In this document: positions 1 through 11,455 of the stretch, piece after piece
Numbering within the stretch: position 1 is the first letter of the stretch
Layout: every line of letters begins with the position of its first letter
NCBI GenBank assembly: GCA_023846275.1
Contig: CM043874.1
Coordinates: 25,207,630 to 25,271,629 of the forward strand
Source of the DNA: Vanilla planifolia
Taxonomy: Eukaryota; Streptophyta; Magnoliopsida; Asparagales; Orchidaceae
Reading direction: 5' to 3'
DNA length: 64,000 nt
Notes under the pieces: generated by a model
What the model was told of the DNA's origin: nothing
What the model saw: only the letters and a program-made list of their open reading frames with translations
Database searches by the model: none
Program-made: the position numbers and the translations under genes

Positions 1-1755
1 ACAACTTAGAACCTAGTACTATAGCAATTGATTGGTTGGTACTGTAACAATTGCATGCACTGTACCTATGGATCAAAATAACATTTTTTTTATTTTTGAG
101 TTTGGATCCCTTCTATTCCACTCTACATCTTCTTGGAAGCAAGAAATTTTTAGTCCATTATATAAGTTATTTCCTTTTCTGCAATCTAAAATCAATCTAA
201 ATAGATATTGTATTGTACAAATTTCTCAAGTAGTTTCACTTTTGGGATCCTTATCATCAATTTTTGGTTCTCTTTCCAACAAAGTTATTGAACAATTTTC
301 TACATCATATTCACAAAGCCACTTTTTACAAGTAACATTCATAAGTATATTAATTTTCTAATTTGGAGTTACTATGATTAACAAAAAAAATCTTTTCTTT
401 CATAATTATTGGTATTTACAACTATAATAATAATCTATTTCATTATCATAATAAAATAATGATTTTTCTACCTCGTTTCCATCAACATCTATAATAAGGT
501 AATATACAAACATTTTAATTCAACTAATAGTGCTAAAGTAGTCATGAAATATATTCATGCAAAAATAAAATTTCACAAGAATAAAATATAATGAGTAGAA
601 GGTATTAGAAATATCACATAATATTACTTTTGCAGTATTAGTTATCTATGAAGGAGCAACACTCTGTATTTATAAGGTGTTGTATCCTACTATTAATTAA
701 AATAGTGGCACAACTTTATCATGGCTTAGGGATGTAAGAAGCAAAACATTTTTTTTGTCTTCTTGTATTAAGCCAACATTTATCCAATGCTATTTTTCAC
801 AACAAGAAGATCTACGTGTCATCATCCTCGTTATTTCAGGAGATGTACTACCATTAGTTCTTACTCTTAAGGTTGTGATGACCTGACTTGCCACAACCCA
901 AATCTAGGTCTACTTTCTCAATTTTAGGTTAATAAAGCTCTAATTTTTTTCAATTTGAGTTTTCAAACAGATTGTCTCCCATGTAATTCGTCCGTTTTTA
1001 CATGTATATAAACAATAATTAATACTTATTTCAATTGTAATTCGTCCGTTTTATGTCACAACTACTCACATCTACACTTGTCCATAGTTTAATTCACATG
1101 TGTATAGATCTGTATCTATCCATTATAAATATTCATTTAGATGTACATGTGCATGATACAAAAATATACAAATTGCAAGTTTACTTACGAAGCTTTTGTA
1201 ATAATAGTTCTTACTAGTAGGTATTTTTCTATGTATGTTCGTCCTTGCTTTGCGATTTTCTTGCACTTGAAAGGTTAGTACCAAAAAATAGGTTGAACTA
1301 ACTTTTACAAGCTTAGTAGGTTATATCTAACAAATAATATATGTAAAATAAATAAAAATTAAGTCATACTAGTAAAGTCTAAGTCATGTATTAAACAAAT
1401 TAATAAACAAGACCTTATTTAAGCTGAAAACATAATCATGAAACATCACATATCATATATGATTATGTCAAACCACAAAAAATGACATGTGCATGTAATT
1501 TCTTGTTTGCTTTCATTCATTTTTTAATGCTGTCATATTAATCGATGTCTGTTTTCGCTTAACAAAGTAAACCTCATGATGGTTGTATTGTTACTCCCAC
1601 TCTCTTTAAGAGTAGTTAGTTAGTATCTTCTTTTTAGTTTATTTAGTTTTAGTAGAAACTTTAGTTATTAATTATTTTATGTTATATTTTCATGCACAAG
1701 ATGCTTATGTTTTTAATATTAATTAGTATTATCTATTGGCAATTTCTTTTGTAGA
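1..1755. other. gene-free AT-rich sequence
   Basis: No recognisable gene or element. The longest open frame (32-361, + strand, 109 codons) is rich in F, L, S and I, as expected from translating AT-rich noncoding DNA, and resembles no family I know. Neither strand gives transposon motifs here. Confidence 0.5.
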
Positions 1756-1935
1756 AAATCTCAATCATATACCAATTGACCACTAATCATCATTATGACT
1801 ATAAATCTCAATCATTTGACTCACCAGTTACTAGTCATTATCATAGTGACAAATTTTATTCACTTAGTACACTGGCTATTAGTTACCATCAAAGAAATAA
1901 ATCTCAATCATATGACCCACTTGCTATTAGTCGAA
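1756..1935 (+). repeat. 48-bp tandem repeat, four diverged units
   Basis: Units begin at 1756, 1803, 1851 and 1899, a period of 47-48 bp. Each opens with AAATCTCAATCAT or a variant and contains a CTATTAGT-like block. The period is a multiple of three, so the open frame at 1795-2001 shows a 16-residue periodic pattern (I-N-L-N-H ... L-L-V). I read that as a by-product of the repeat, not as a gene. Confidence 0.75.
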
Positions 1936-3489
1936 AAAAGAAACAGTACATCTGAATTATGTTCTCTTTGGTCACTGAAATCATTTCAAATGACATTTTA
2001 ATTCTTTAATTCACATGCACAGTGTTCAGAATCACACGATGTACAATTACATCTATGCTAATAATAAGCAATTGAAGGCTATCATGACATTGTTTTAAAT
2101 GCTTTAACTAACAGATTATCATGCTTGTACATTTCACAAGCATGCTGGTTAACACATATTACTCTTACATGTTATCCATATAAGCAACACATCAATTATT
2201 ATAAAAATACACAAGTTGTACAACATGTTTGTATATTAATGATCTCACAACTACTTTCTACACTGTTTAATGAATTCAAATATAATTACAGTATATCAAA
2301 CATCACAAAGATTGAACAGAACTTTTAGACCAGGTGATATGTATTATTTAGTATTACATTCAACATACATATATAAATCGTCTTAAAGTTCTTACTTCAA
2401 ACTTTTCTTGATTTTTTGTGCGTGATTCCAGTTACTTGTTAATTATTTCTTGCTCCTCTGATGTAACTAATTAAGTAACAACTTTAATATAATATAGGAA
2501 ATTATTTTTTTTATGTAATTGCATCAATAGTAAACTTAAGGTTTGCATGATCTCTTTTTGCCAATTAGTGGTAATCTTGATTCTTCAACTTTGTTTCCTT
2601 CCCCAAACCTAATTTCTTCCTTTACACTTCTTTTTTTTACCTTTATTTTCTCTCTCCTTGGGGGCCAACTCTCTTGAGCCCAAATTTCTAAAATACGTTA
2701 GCTTTCTCCCTTAAAACTACCTACTAGAAAGATAAAAAGTAGATCAAAACTTAATATTGACAATTTCCACCTTGGAATTGGCCTTAAGTTTAGCAAATTG
2801 AGCTACAACGGAGCAAAAGCAGGGTAAATTCCAAAAATTGATTGCTTGAGCAATAGAGGAAGCACAAAATTGCATCTCACTTACTCTAAACTAGTTTCCA
2901 TCTCCTCGATCTATTGCTTTTCGCACAAGAGGAACTCTAAGGCTTACAAAGTCGGGCACAGGAAAGAGGAAAGGTGAGGCTTTTCTCGAAATCTGAAGAT
3001 TTTTAGCTTAATAAATAAGAATAATAAATAATTTATAACTATTTAAACTTTAATAATTCATAACAATTATCACTTTGATCAATATGTAAGAAATGTCATT
3101 GGACTCGTCGTAATAAGCATTATCCAATTCTTATTCTTTTTTATATTTCTGAATGTTTTTGTTTTTCAATGATTTGATATGCTTTATGTGATAACTTGAT
3201 TTTTCAATTAAAATAAATTATCTTTAAACGTTATATCATCCTTGACATAGACGATTCAAGAATGTCATAGGGGTGTTGCTCTTAAATATTCTAAACCATC
3301 TTATATCTTTTCCTTTTTTAGAAGTTGTCTTGGACTTTCTAATTATCTCTTATCTTATTTTCTATTCCCATTTTAAACGATTCAATATGTACAAGTGTTG
3401 AAAAATTTTAATAACTCTATGCATAATACGATGTGCATGCCATTGTTATTGTCTTCACTTATAAACTGCCCCCAATTACTCAACTCTTA
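1936..3489. other. gene-free sequence with a pyrimidine-rich tract
   Basis: No gene recognised. A pyrimidine-rich stretch lies at about 2577-2665. A slightly GC-richer, purine-rich patch at about 2920-3000 could be a worn transposon edge, but nothing identifies it. The 67-codon frame at 2125-2328 has no recognisable content. Confidence 0.4.
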
Positions 3490-3501
3490 GCTTTGATACC
3501 A
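3490..3501 (-). other. retrotransposon primer binding site, antisense
   Basis: GCTTTGATACCA is the complement of TGGTATCAAAGC, the usual plant Ty1/copia site that pairs with initiator methionine tRNA. An LTR on the minus strand would then lie at higher coordinates, just above 3501, and the internal region below 3490. I could not define the LTR ends or any coding remnant, so this is a lone degenerate marker. Confidence 0.4.
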
Positions 3502-5639
3502 TCTTATCAATGGCCAATTTGTTCTATAACTTGATTATACATAAAATATTGTAGATTGGGACACACTAGAGTGTATTGCAACATTTAAGACACCAAAACA
3601 ATCCAAGAGGTGAGGGTGAGGATGAAATATCTTACCAATGACATTCACAAATCATATAAATTGAAGCAATTTAAGACTCAATAATTATTTATTCACATTC
3701 ATTCCAAAAAGTTAACTACAAATGTGTACATCTATTTGCATCTTTAGAAGATATCATGTACAATAGATGCATTCATCTTAAACATCCAAAAAGAGATAGT
3801 ATCCAGTAGAAGCTTCTATGCAAAACATATCTTAAAGACTCAAATAGACTACTCTTATTTGCTTTAAAGTTCCCCAACTCATGGTGTGCCTAAAGAATGA
3901 CTTGTAATGCATATAGGTGTTGTGTTTCTCATAGTTCCGCAGATAAATTACTAACTACAAACATTAATTTAGAATGTAATGCAATGATATAATATCTTAT
4001 AATATTGAAGAAAGAATAATAAAAATGACATCTATGCATTAACATATAAATGCATAAGAGCATATAATATGTGAATAGGTTAACACATGTGATCATATTA
4101 AGTAAATGATCATGTAAAATTATAAATAAACATAAGATCATGACCATATCTCTCCAGTTATATCCATATTCATTCTTTTTTATATTTTCTTGACATCACT
4201 TAATATACTTTTTTATCTTACTCATGTTTCCTATATTTACATCTATCTCATATTTTGTATTTTTAGCTCTATCTTTTATTTTCATGGACTCAAGTGTTTT
4301 TAAACGGCCATTTTTTTTCATATCATCTCATTGTTATATCTCATTTCTATTTGATCTCTATTTAATATATTATTATATCTTTATTAAACCTCAGTTGGTG
4401 GGCATATTATAGCTGGTCAATCATCTTAATAACATTCTCTGTACACATCGTGTTTATAGTATATCTAATTCTATACAAAATATTAGTGATAATTGTAGAC
4501 ATTTTAATCATATAATCTAAGCATATTAGGACCTCAGTATTTTGATTTTGTTCAAAATATTAGTGCTAGTTGAAGATATTTTAATCATGTCATCTATTTA
4601 CATTAGCTTTGTACAAAAAATAGTGGTAGTAGAGAATGAGGTCTCTGATGCCATCTTATGGCATCGTCTATAAATATATCTATTAAGCTATGTTTCATTT
4701 GTTAAAAGCTAATTATTTATCATGAAAGTTATTAGATAGTATCATAGAAAAGTCTCATTTTTTTTTCTATCTTATTATTAAGTCATATTATTAGGACATA
4801 ATACCCATGCCTAATCAATATCATCATTGGTATATTATAATGCTTATATATCATAAGTCATCATCAACTCATATTATATCTTGTCATTTTTTTATAGCAC
4901 ATCATTTTTTAGATGATATTATTCTTTTCTTTTCTTATTATTAATTAATTTTTTTATCTCATATTAATTATCTCTTTCTATTATCTAGTATTTATATGCT
5001 AATCGGATGTATTACCTAGATATATCTGTCTCAATCGTATTATATATAGAAAAGATTGTTATTAATATATTATATATTATCAGAACATGTATACATAAGT
5101 GAGATATTGTAATTTGATTATGTAAAATTTATTGCATTGCTTAGGTATCATACACCATTCTATTACAGCACATTCACTTTGGGAATTATAATAATCAAAA
5201 TCCTCAGTTTGCTCTCTATGTAAAAAGCTCAAACTTTAGCCTAGACATAGCATCCATCCATCCCTTGTATGTTACGTTCAGCTCAAAGTACAAACATTGG
5301 GCTCAGACAAGTGTACTGCGATGACCTCGGTAATCTTGATACGAAACTGATTCCATTCTCGTAGTATAAAGCAAAAACTTGTATTTAGAAGGGGAAACTA
5401 CCATAATAAGATTGCAATCCAACAAAACCTCACTAGAAACATTTGAAACATAAACTCTAAGCTTTTATTTCCAACTTTCCAACAATGCAGATTTCTATGC
5501 ATACTTAATTAGAATCTCTAGCACAAATGCTTTTCAAACATGCTAGACTAAAGCAAGAATACCAAAGCAACTGCATTAAAAACATACCTTGCTAGGCTCC
5601 TTCTCAGTAGCAATTCCTTAAACAAATTTCTCAGTTATT
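3502..5639. other. gene-free, very AT-rich sequence
   Basis: No gene or transposon domain recognised. The frames at 3929-4147 (-) and 4224-4412 (+) are hydrophobic and low-complexity, as AT-rich noncoding DNA gives by chance. Base composition rises gradually from about 5200 into the GC-richer block that follows. Confidence 0.45.
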
Positions 5640-6353
5640 CCTTAAAGCTTTCCGCTGCAACTATTCTAGCTCCTCTTTTCTCTTGCTGCTGCTGATCTGC
5701 CTTGATTTCACTTGCTGCAGTGACTTGCCTTATTGAGAGCTTCCTTTTTTACTTTGCTGCTGCTATGCTCGGCGTCTCCTTCACCTCTTGCAGCTCCAAA
5801 TTCTTCTCAAGAAGCAGCCTAGTCCTTTTTTTTCCCAATTACTCCTTGCTGTGCTACAGAAGATTGATTCCACAGCTGCAGCAAGCACCTTCCATATCAA
5901 TAACTAGCTTCCTCACAAGACATTGCATTATGCTTCCTGTTAATCTTCCAACCTGCTTCTGCTGTCCTGCTGCAGATCCTTTCTCACAAATTCAGCTTAT
6001 ACCAGAGCAGCAACAGGAACTCTCTCTCCAATCTATTGCGTTACTGCAGCTTCCCCTCTTTTCGCAAGCCAGAATTCCCTATAGCCTCTGCTGCATCTCT
6101 TAACCAACCATTCCCTGGTGCCGTTATTTCTTTCCTACTTCTAGCTGTAGCAGCAGCAACAGCTTTGCCTTGCTGGAAGTTTCTTCAAAACTTCTTCTCC
6201 ACAGTTCCTGCTCTAATCTCTGTTACAGCCTTCTTCACCATGCTTTCACCACCAACCTTCCTGTATTCTGCCTCCCGTCTATTTGCTTCATTTGGAAGGC
6301 CAAGGAGCCGCATCAAAGGAGCTTCTTATCTAAAAACAGTTGAAGTCAGTTAA
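5640..6353. repeat. CTG/CAG-rich GC island, probable transposon fragment
   Basis: This segment is clearly richer in G+C than either flank and full of CTGCTG/CTGCAG words; on the minus strand it reads as CAG-rich. Two overlapping + frames (5702-6103 and 6036-6353) exist only because stop codons are rare in such composition. Their L/S/F/C-rich translation matches no family I know. The sharp compositional boundaries suggest an inserted element, perhaps part of an LTR retrotransposon, but I see no ends, tRNA site or protein domain to prove it. Confidence 0.4.
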
Positions 6354-7799
6354 CTTAAGGCTTAAGGTGGATTGTTTCTGCCATACTCCTTCCAGGATTA
6401 TTTTATCCTTTCCTTTAATAAAATCATTTTTCTAATAACGTTACTTTTATTTCGTCAGCAATTAGTCAAAAGTATCTTTGAGCTCTAAAAATTACAAATC
6501 ACTGTCATTAAATTCGTTGCGATAAACTTTTTTCAAAATAATGCTCAACTGCAAATGCAAGATATTTTCCTAATCAACATTTTTTCGAGACACTCTTGAA
6601 TATTAAAATATTAATATTTTATTCTATATAAGTCAAATCAAAATATGAATATTCAGAGTTGAATTTGGATTATTATTGGTTAGCCATTAAGATGGATAAC
6701 TCTAATGGGGTTGGCATTGAGGTCAAGTGGCAAAAAAAAGTAAGATGAGAAAGAGAGGGAGAGATACAATCACACGCTCATTTATTTTGAGGCCTATATC
6801 TTCGTTAAGTTTGGAGTTTTTGTCAATACCTTCACAAGTTGTTGGTGTCTTTCATGGATTCAGGAAATTAAACAAAATTTTACTTCTTAATGAGGTTAAG
6901 GCAATAACATTAGAGAAAATATCTCAATAAAAAAAAGCTTGATCTACCTACATGCTAGATATAATCAAAGTGAAAGGAATGAGTCAAAAAAAAAAAAAAA
7001 AAAAGAAAACCTTCATATGGGAGATTACATGGCAGGTAAGGATAAAGGCAGAGTAAACTTGGGCCAATTGTTTGAAGTGGATGCCTTGTTGGTGGTGTTT
7101 AAAATCTGAGCCTTGTGGGCCTTTTATAGGCAAGGTTTAGTGGCGGAAGCTGATGTCATTTCCAAAGTATTAAATTATAGTTGATAGAAAATTGTATTTG
7201 TCTAAAATGTTTAAGTGTTGATGTTTAATCCTATCTTGGTATGGAAATGTTTGTCCTAACAATTTGGAGGATGAACCTCTTGCATCGCAAAGGTGAATAA
7301 GATCAAAGTTTGTGTCATTCTACTAATTTCAACTAAAGAAGCATGGCTATGGAGTTTTAAACTATTGTTGACCTCCAAGTGTAATTTTAAAGGCATTTTG
7401 AGGGATGAATTTGTCCTACAATTGAAATACCTTCGAGCCCTTCTCAAGTGCCACGTGGTGCTTGATTGAGTGGATCTATCCTTGAGTGCAACTTATATGT
7501 GATGTTGTGTGGGGCGAACATTGTCATCAGCTGGATGGTGTAGTGTGTCGCATTAGTAACTCTACCCCGCCAATGTTTGTTTTGTACTTCCACCTCTCAA
7601 TACAATGACCATTGCAAAACCCTTGGTCACTAGTGAAAAGTATTGGAAGTTTCTTCTAAATTATTTTTAAAAGAAATTCAAGGAAGAAGACAAAATTGTT
7701 GATAGTAAAAATGTGGGGTCCTTCTAAACTATGGACCTAACTCTTTCTGTGATTGTAAGACCAATGAGCAATAATAACAAGTCAACAAAAACTGATCTA
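6354..7799. other. gene-free sequence with poly(A) run
   Basis: No gene recognised. A pure A run lies at about 6988-7005. The short frames at 6727-6930 (+) and 7256-7447 (-) match nothing known. The segment leads directly into the Ty3/gypsy relic and its right part may be that element's decayed gag end, but no gag motif can be read. Confidence 0.35.
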
Positions 7800-9520
7800 A
7801 AAGAAGTCTTCATTCATTATGTGTATAGGTCATTGAGGTAGCGTCGACTGTCATCATTATTTCTGAGAGTTATAAAAGCATGATTATCACAAACCTAGTG
7901 AACAGATGTGTGTTGGAGATTATTCCGCATAATAAGTTATATACGTTAGGAAGGCTCGAAGAGATAGAGGTTTGAATTGATGGATTGTGCGAAATTATGA
8001 TTTTAATCATATGTGACTATTTTGAAGAACCTTTATGCAAGGCAATCAAACTGGACTTATTTTAGGTAATCCTTGACCATCCATATGTGTAGGATTGATA
8101 GAGAATACTCTTTCAGTTCACACCTACAAATTGCACATTGAAAAGGCTTATTTGATGATGGATTTGGTTGTAATGAGATAGTTAAAACATATGGTAGAAA
8201 CTTGTTTTCATTTTATTCCCCTTTTGGTTCAAAGTAAGTGAGATGGAAAGATACCAATGTTGTCATATCAAGAGGTTATGATATTAGGGACATTAATCGA
8301 AGAATATGAAGAACTTTTTAAGTGGTTGACCTATCTAGAAAGAGAGAGATGGATCATGAGAAATAGTTGATCATTATTATGCCAACTTTAAACCATAACA
8401 TGTTTAGGTGCTCAGTCAAGATCAAGAAGCAAGGAAAGAGGTTCATAGAGGATAAGTCATCAAAGCATGCATTTTGCTTAGTGCATTACTTATTATGATG
8501 TACTAAAGAAAGATTTTATACCTATTAAGATGGTACCTCAATAAGAATGCAGTAAGAAATGGATACTCCCTAACTCTATTAGTGATTTACTAGATCAACG
8601 TAAGGATGCTAATGGGTATTCGAAGTTAAATATGGATCCTAAATACCATCATGTATATTAAATTGGATACAATGAAGATGACATTCAAGACAAGGCAAGG
8701 GCTATAGAGTGGTTATTCGTGACTTTGGCTTGTGTAATGTGCTAAAGACTTTTATGCATATTATGAATGTTTTGAGGCCATTCATTAAAGATTTTATCAC
8801 TATATATTTGGATGACATTCTTATCTATTTTACTACCATAAAGGAGTTCCTAAAGCATATGACAAAGGTATTATTGATACTCTAGGAGCACTGATTGCAA
8901 ATGATCCAATAGAAGTGTGAATTTCAGGAGTACTTCTGCACATAAGTGGAGGTTAGGGAGATAAAGGAATGGAAGTGAGTTAGAAGTGTTACAGAGGTAC
9001 GAAATTTAATGGGTGCTTGCCAATATGTTTGAAATGTTTGGAATTTGTCTTAGCTACCCTTTTTCTTGTTCTTACAAAGATTAACTAGAAGGTTGAGGGA
9101 ACTTTGAAACATTAGGCCATGTTTCTTCTGTTGAAGAAGAAGATAAACAAAGCGTGTCAAACCTATGATGTTCTTTTGATCTAGAAACTGATGCAGTGAC
9201 ACATTTTTTGGAGGTTGTCATAATGCAAGTTGGAAGAACTGAGGCATAATACCTCTCTATGCCACAAAGAATAAATCACCATCACCACTAATGAAATGGA
9301 GTTGTTTGTGCTATGCCAAATGGGAGAAACACTGGCCACCATGCCTGGCATGATGATAGTTGTGCAGATTGATCACTAACTGTTTCAATATCTTTGGACA
9401 TTTTTGAAGTTATAACAAGCTAGACACATGAAATGGATGATTGCCAAATGCAAACGAATCTAGAACATGTTGGTTTTTCTCAACTAAATTTTATGTTAAG
9501 TTCTTGTAGTTAAGTTGCAC
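7800..9520 (+). mobile_element. Ty3/gypsy retrotransposon relic (protease?, RT, RNase H)
   Basis: Frameshifted, stop-ridden pol remnant. The clearest part is the reverse transcriptase at about 8540-8870. It reads as I-S-D-L-L-D-Q-R-K-D-A-N-G-Y-S-K-L-N-M, matching the family pattern IDDLLDQLxGAxxFSKIDL. Further on come F-G-L-C-N (family FGLxNAPxTF) and Y-L-D-D-I-L-I-Y, the catalytic YxDD box. RNase H-like pieces follow: a T-x-E-M-E-L stretch near 9285 and a Q-A-R-H-M-K-W-M stretch near 9415 (family QARWxxxL). A decayed protease-like part may lie at about 7850-8100. No LTRs were found, so this is an internal fragment. Confidence 0.75.
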
Positions 9521-11094
9521 CATGACTCATTAAGGATAATGGACTGCTATATGACTAATAATTTAAAAGAACAAGGAATGGCACCTTTTTGAGTTTGAAC
9601 TCAAGAGGGGCTTCTTGTATAATGGACTAATAATTTATTTACCAAAAGAAGGGCATCAAGATTGCTAGATTTTTAAGATGTATACATCCATGGCATTGGG
9701 CCACTTAGTGTTTAAAGGTACTACAAATTCCTCACAGATTTCTGTTGCCATATGTGTGTCTAGATTTGTTGTAGTAAAGTCATATGTCTTTTGTGAGACA
9801 TTGAAACTAACAAACTGAAAGCAAGGACTCTTCATTCCTTTTCCACTTTCAACTTGGCAGTGAAGATCATATCCATAGACTCTATTGGATGACTCCTAGG
9901 GCTAGAAAGGGCCACAATTATGTTGTTTTTCATTTTGTGATTGTTAGATTTTCTATAATGGTGTTATTGATGTTTTGCAAAAGAAATCACCATTTATGAG
10001 TCCAATTTGGCCTCACTCATTCATTTTTAGAAATTCTCTTTTGCCATTATCATATATGAATTTGTGAAATAAAGTTTTCGACTAATAAAATTTTTTTTAT
10101 TAATTAAGCATTTCCACCCTCCTTTTGGGTATGCCAAGGATCAACACTTGTACTATTTTCAATGTAAACAAATCAAGGTTTTTATTCCAAACAACTTGTA
10201 ATGATACTATTTCTCATGTAAATTAAATTGTTTTTTGCTTCATTTTTTCATACAAAATCATTTTCAATTATTATTTTCTCCTCTTAAAACCATCTGTACT
10301 ACCCTTGAAAAATGATTGATCCATCGCTTACTTTCTCATTCTTTAGTTTAACCTGCTTTTATTCCAATTTACTCTCCCATTCTTGCTCTTTTCATTAATT
10401 TCCCTATAGATCAAATTCCTTCAATAGTTGCTTTGCAAAACCTTTGCCCAAATTTGGCTTCACCATTCAAGGTTCATTATGATAATTGTCTTCTTTCCCT
10501 AAATGACCTTATCTATCAAATATGATTATAATTGTATCCTTTGTATCAAATGTAACAGTACTTTTCCAAACTGATTGTCACATGGTTAACAATTTTAATC
10601 TTGGAAAATTTATACCATGTTTTGTTGTATATTCCCTCTTGAATTATTTCACATGTATTCAAAGAATTTCAATTTAGTTGCATGCATGAACATTCTGACA
10701 TTATGCGAACTGTACATAAAAGGTCCAATTACTAATTGCAACTAATAAAATAATCATTTCTATATGAGTTAAGTAGAATCACGAATTTTTTGTGCTGCAT
10801 GTGAAATTTCTCTTATATCATGATGGAAGGGATCTGTACCAAGAGTTTTTGAAAGGCTACCATCAAAAACTCCTTGTAACTTATTGTGAAGGCCTAGATA
10901 TCATTAAGCATGGTTGGTTATTTAAGCCTATGGCTTGTATGGATAGATGATTCAGAAAAAAAACTAAATAGCCAGAAAAGTTTTCTCTCGCCCTCCATCT
11001 TGCATCTGTACTCCCCTTTCTCTCTTGCATAACAAGTATATGAATTATCTTGGTGGCATATATTCATCATGATGAAGCAGATTTTACTCATTTA
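9521..11094. other. gene-free sequence, presumed MLH3 intron
   Basis: Nothing coding was recognised. I looked especially for the missing MLH3 N-terminal exons (ATPase motifs, the GFRGEAL box, the DLTFEP block that precedes the first placed exon) and did not see them. The left few hundred bases may be a worn gypsy integrase part. If MLH3 is a normal gene, this sequence is intronic. Confidence 0.4.
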
Positions 11095-11190
11095 GCACAC
11101 ACACACACACACACATATGTATACGTGTGTGTGTGTATGTGTGTGTGTGTGTGTGTACACTCACACATCTATGTGTGTACATATGTGTGT
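11095..11190. repeat. (CA)n-(TG)n inverted microsatellite
   Basis: A CA run (about 11095-11115) is followed after a short TATGTATAC centre by GT/TG runs to about 11157, then interrupted CA/TG steps. The CA and TG arms are complementary, so the tract can form a hairpin or Z-DNA. It lies about 200 bp upstream of the first MLH3 exon in the window. Confidence 0.85.
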
Positions 11191-11376
11191 AAATTTCAAT
11201 TCAGAAAGCTTTAGGGACCAGCAACCATTTAGCTTTTACCTGATTGCAAGCACATTATAGTGTTTGATTACCCCCAAAGTCATTTCTTTAATGATTACAA
11301 GGATCACTTTGTGTTGTATCTGCTTAGTTGGTTTTGTTTTTTTGATATTCAATGTCATTTTTTTTTTCTTTTGCAG

Positions 11377-11455
11377 GACTGGAGCATCATTTTATCTTTC
11401 ATTGAGCAAGCAATCTTACCTTTCTGGAAGCAGTTGGCATTGCATTTGTTTCAAG
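11377..11455 (+). CDS. MLH3: MLH3 exon a (first in window)
   Basis: The acceptor is a strong T-rich tract ending TTTTGCAG and the donor is CAAG|GTCT. It encodes D-W-S-I-I-L-S-F-I-E-Q-A-I-L-P-F-W-K, which matches the segment after the DLTFEP-like block at the end of the MutL N-terminal domain in plant MLH3. It ends one base into a Gly codon completed by the next exon. It cannot be the true first exon. Confidence 0.8.

Noticed and set aside
32-361. 109-codon + frame as a small gene
   Set aside because: F/L/S/I-rich translation typical of AT-rich noncoding DNA; no motif and no neighbouring regulatory signal.
5702-6353. Two overlapping + frames of 133 and 105 codons as genes
   Set aside because: They owe their length to CTG-rich composition, overlap in different frames, and show no domain, signal peptide or family resemblance.
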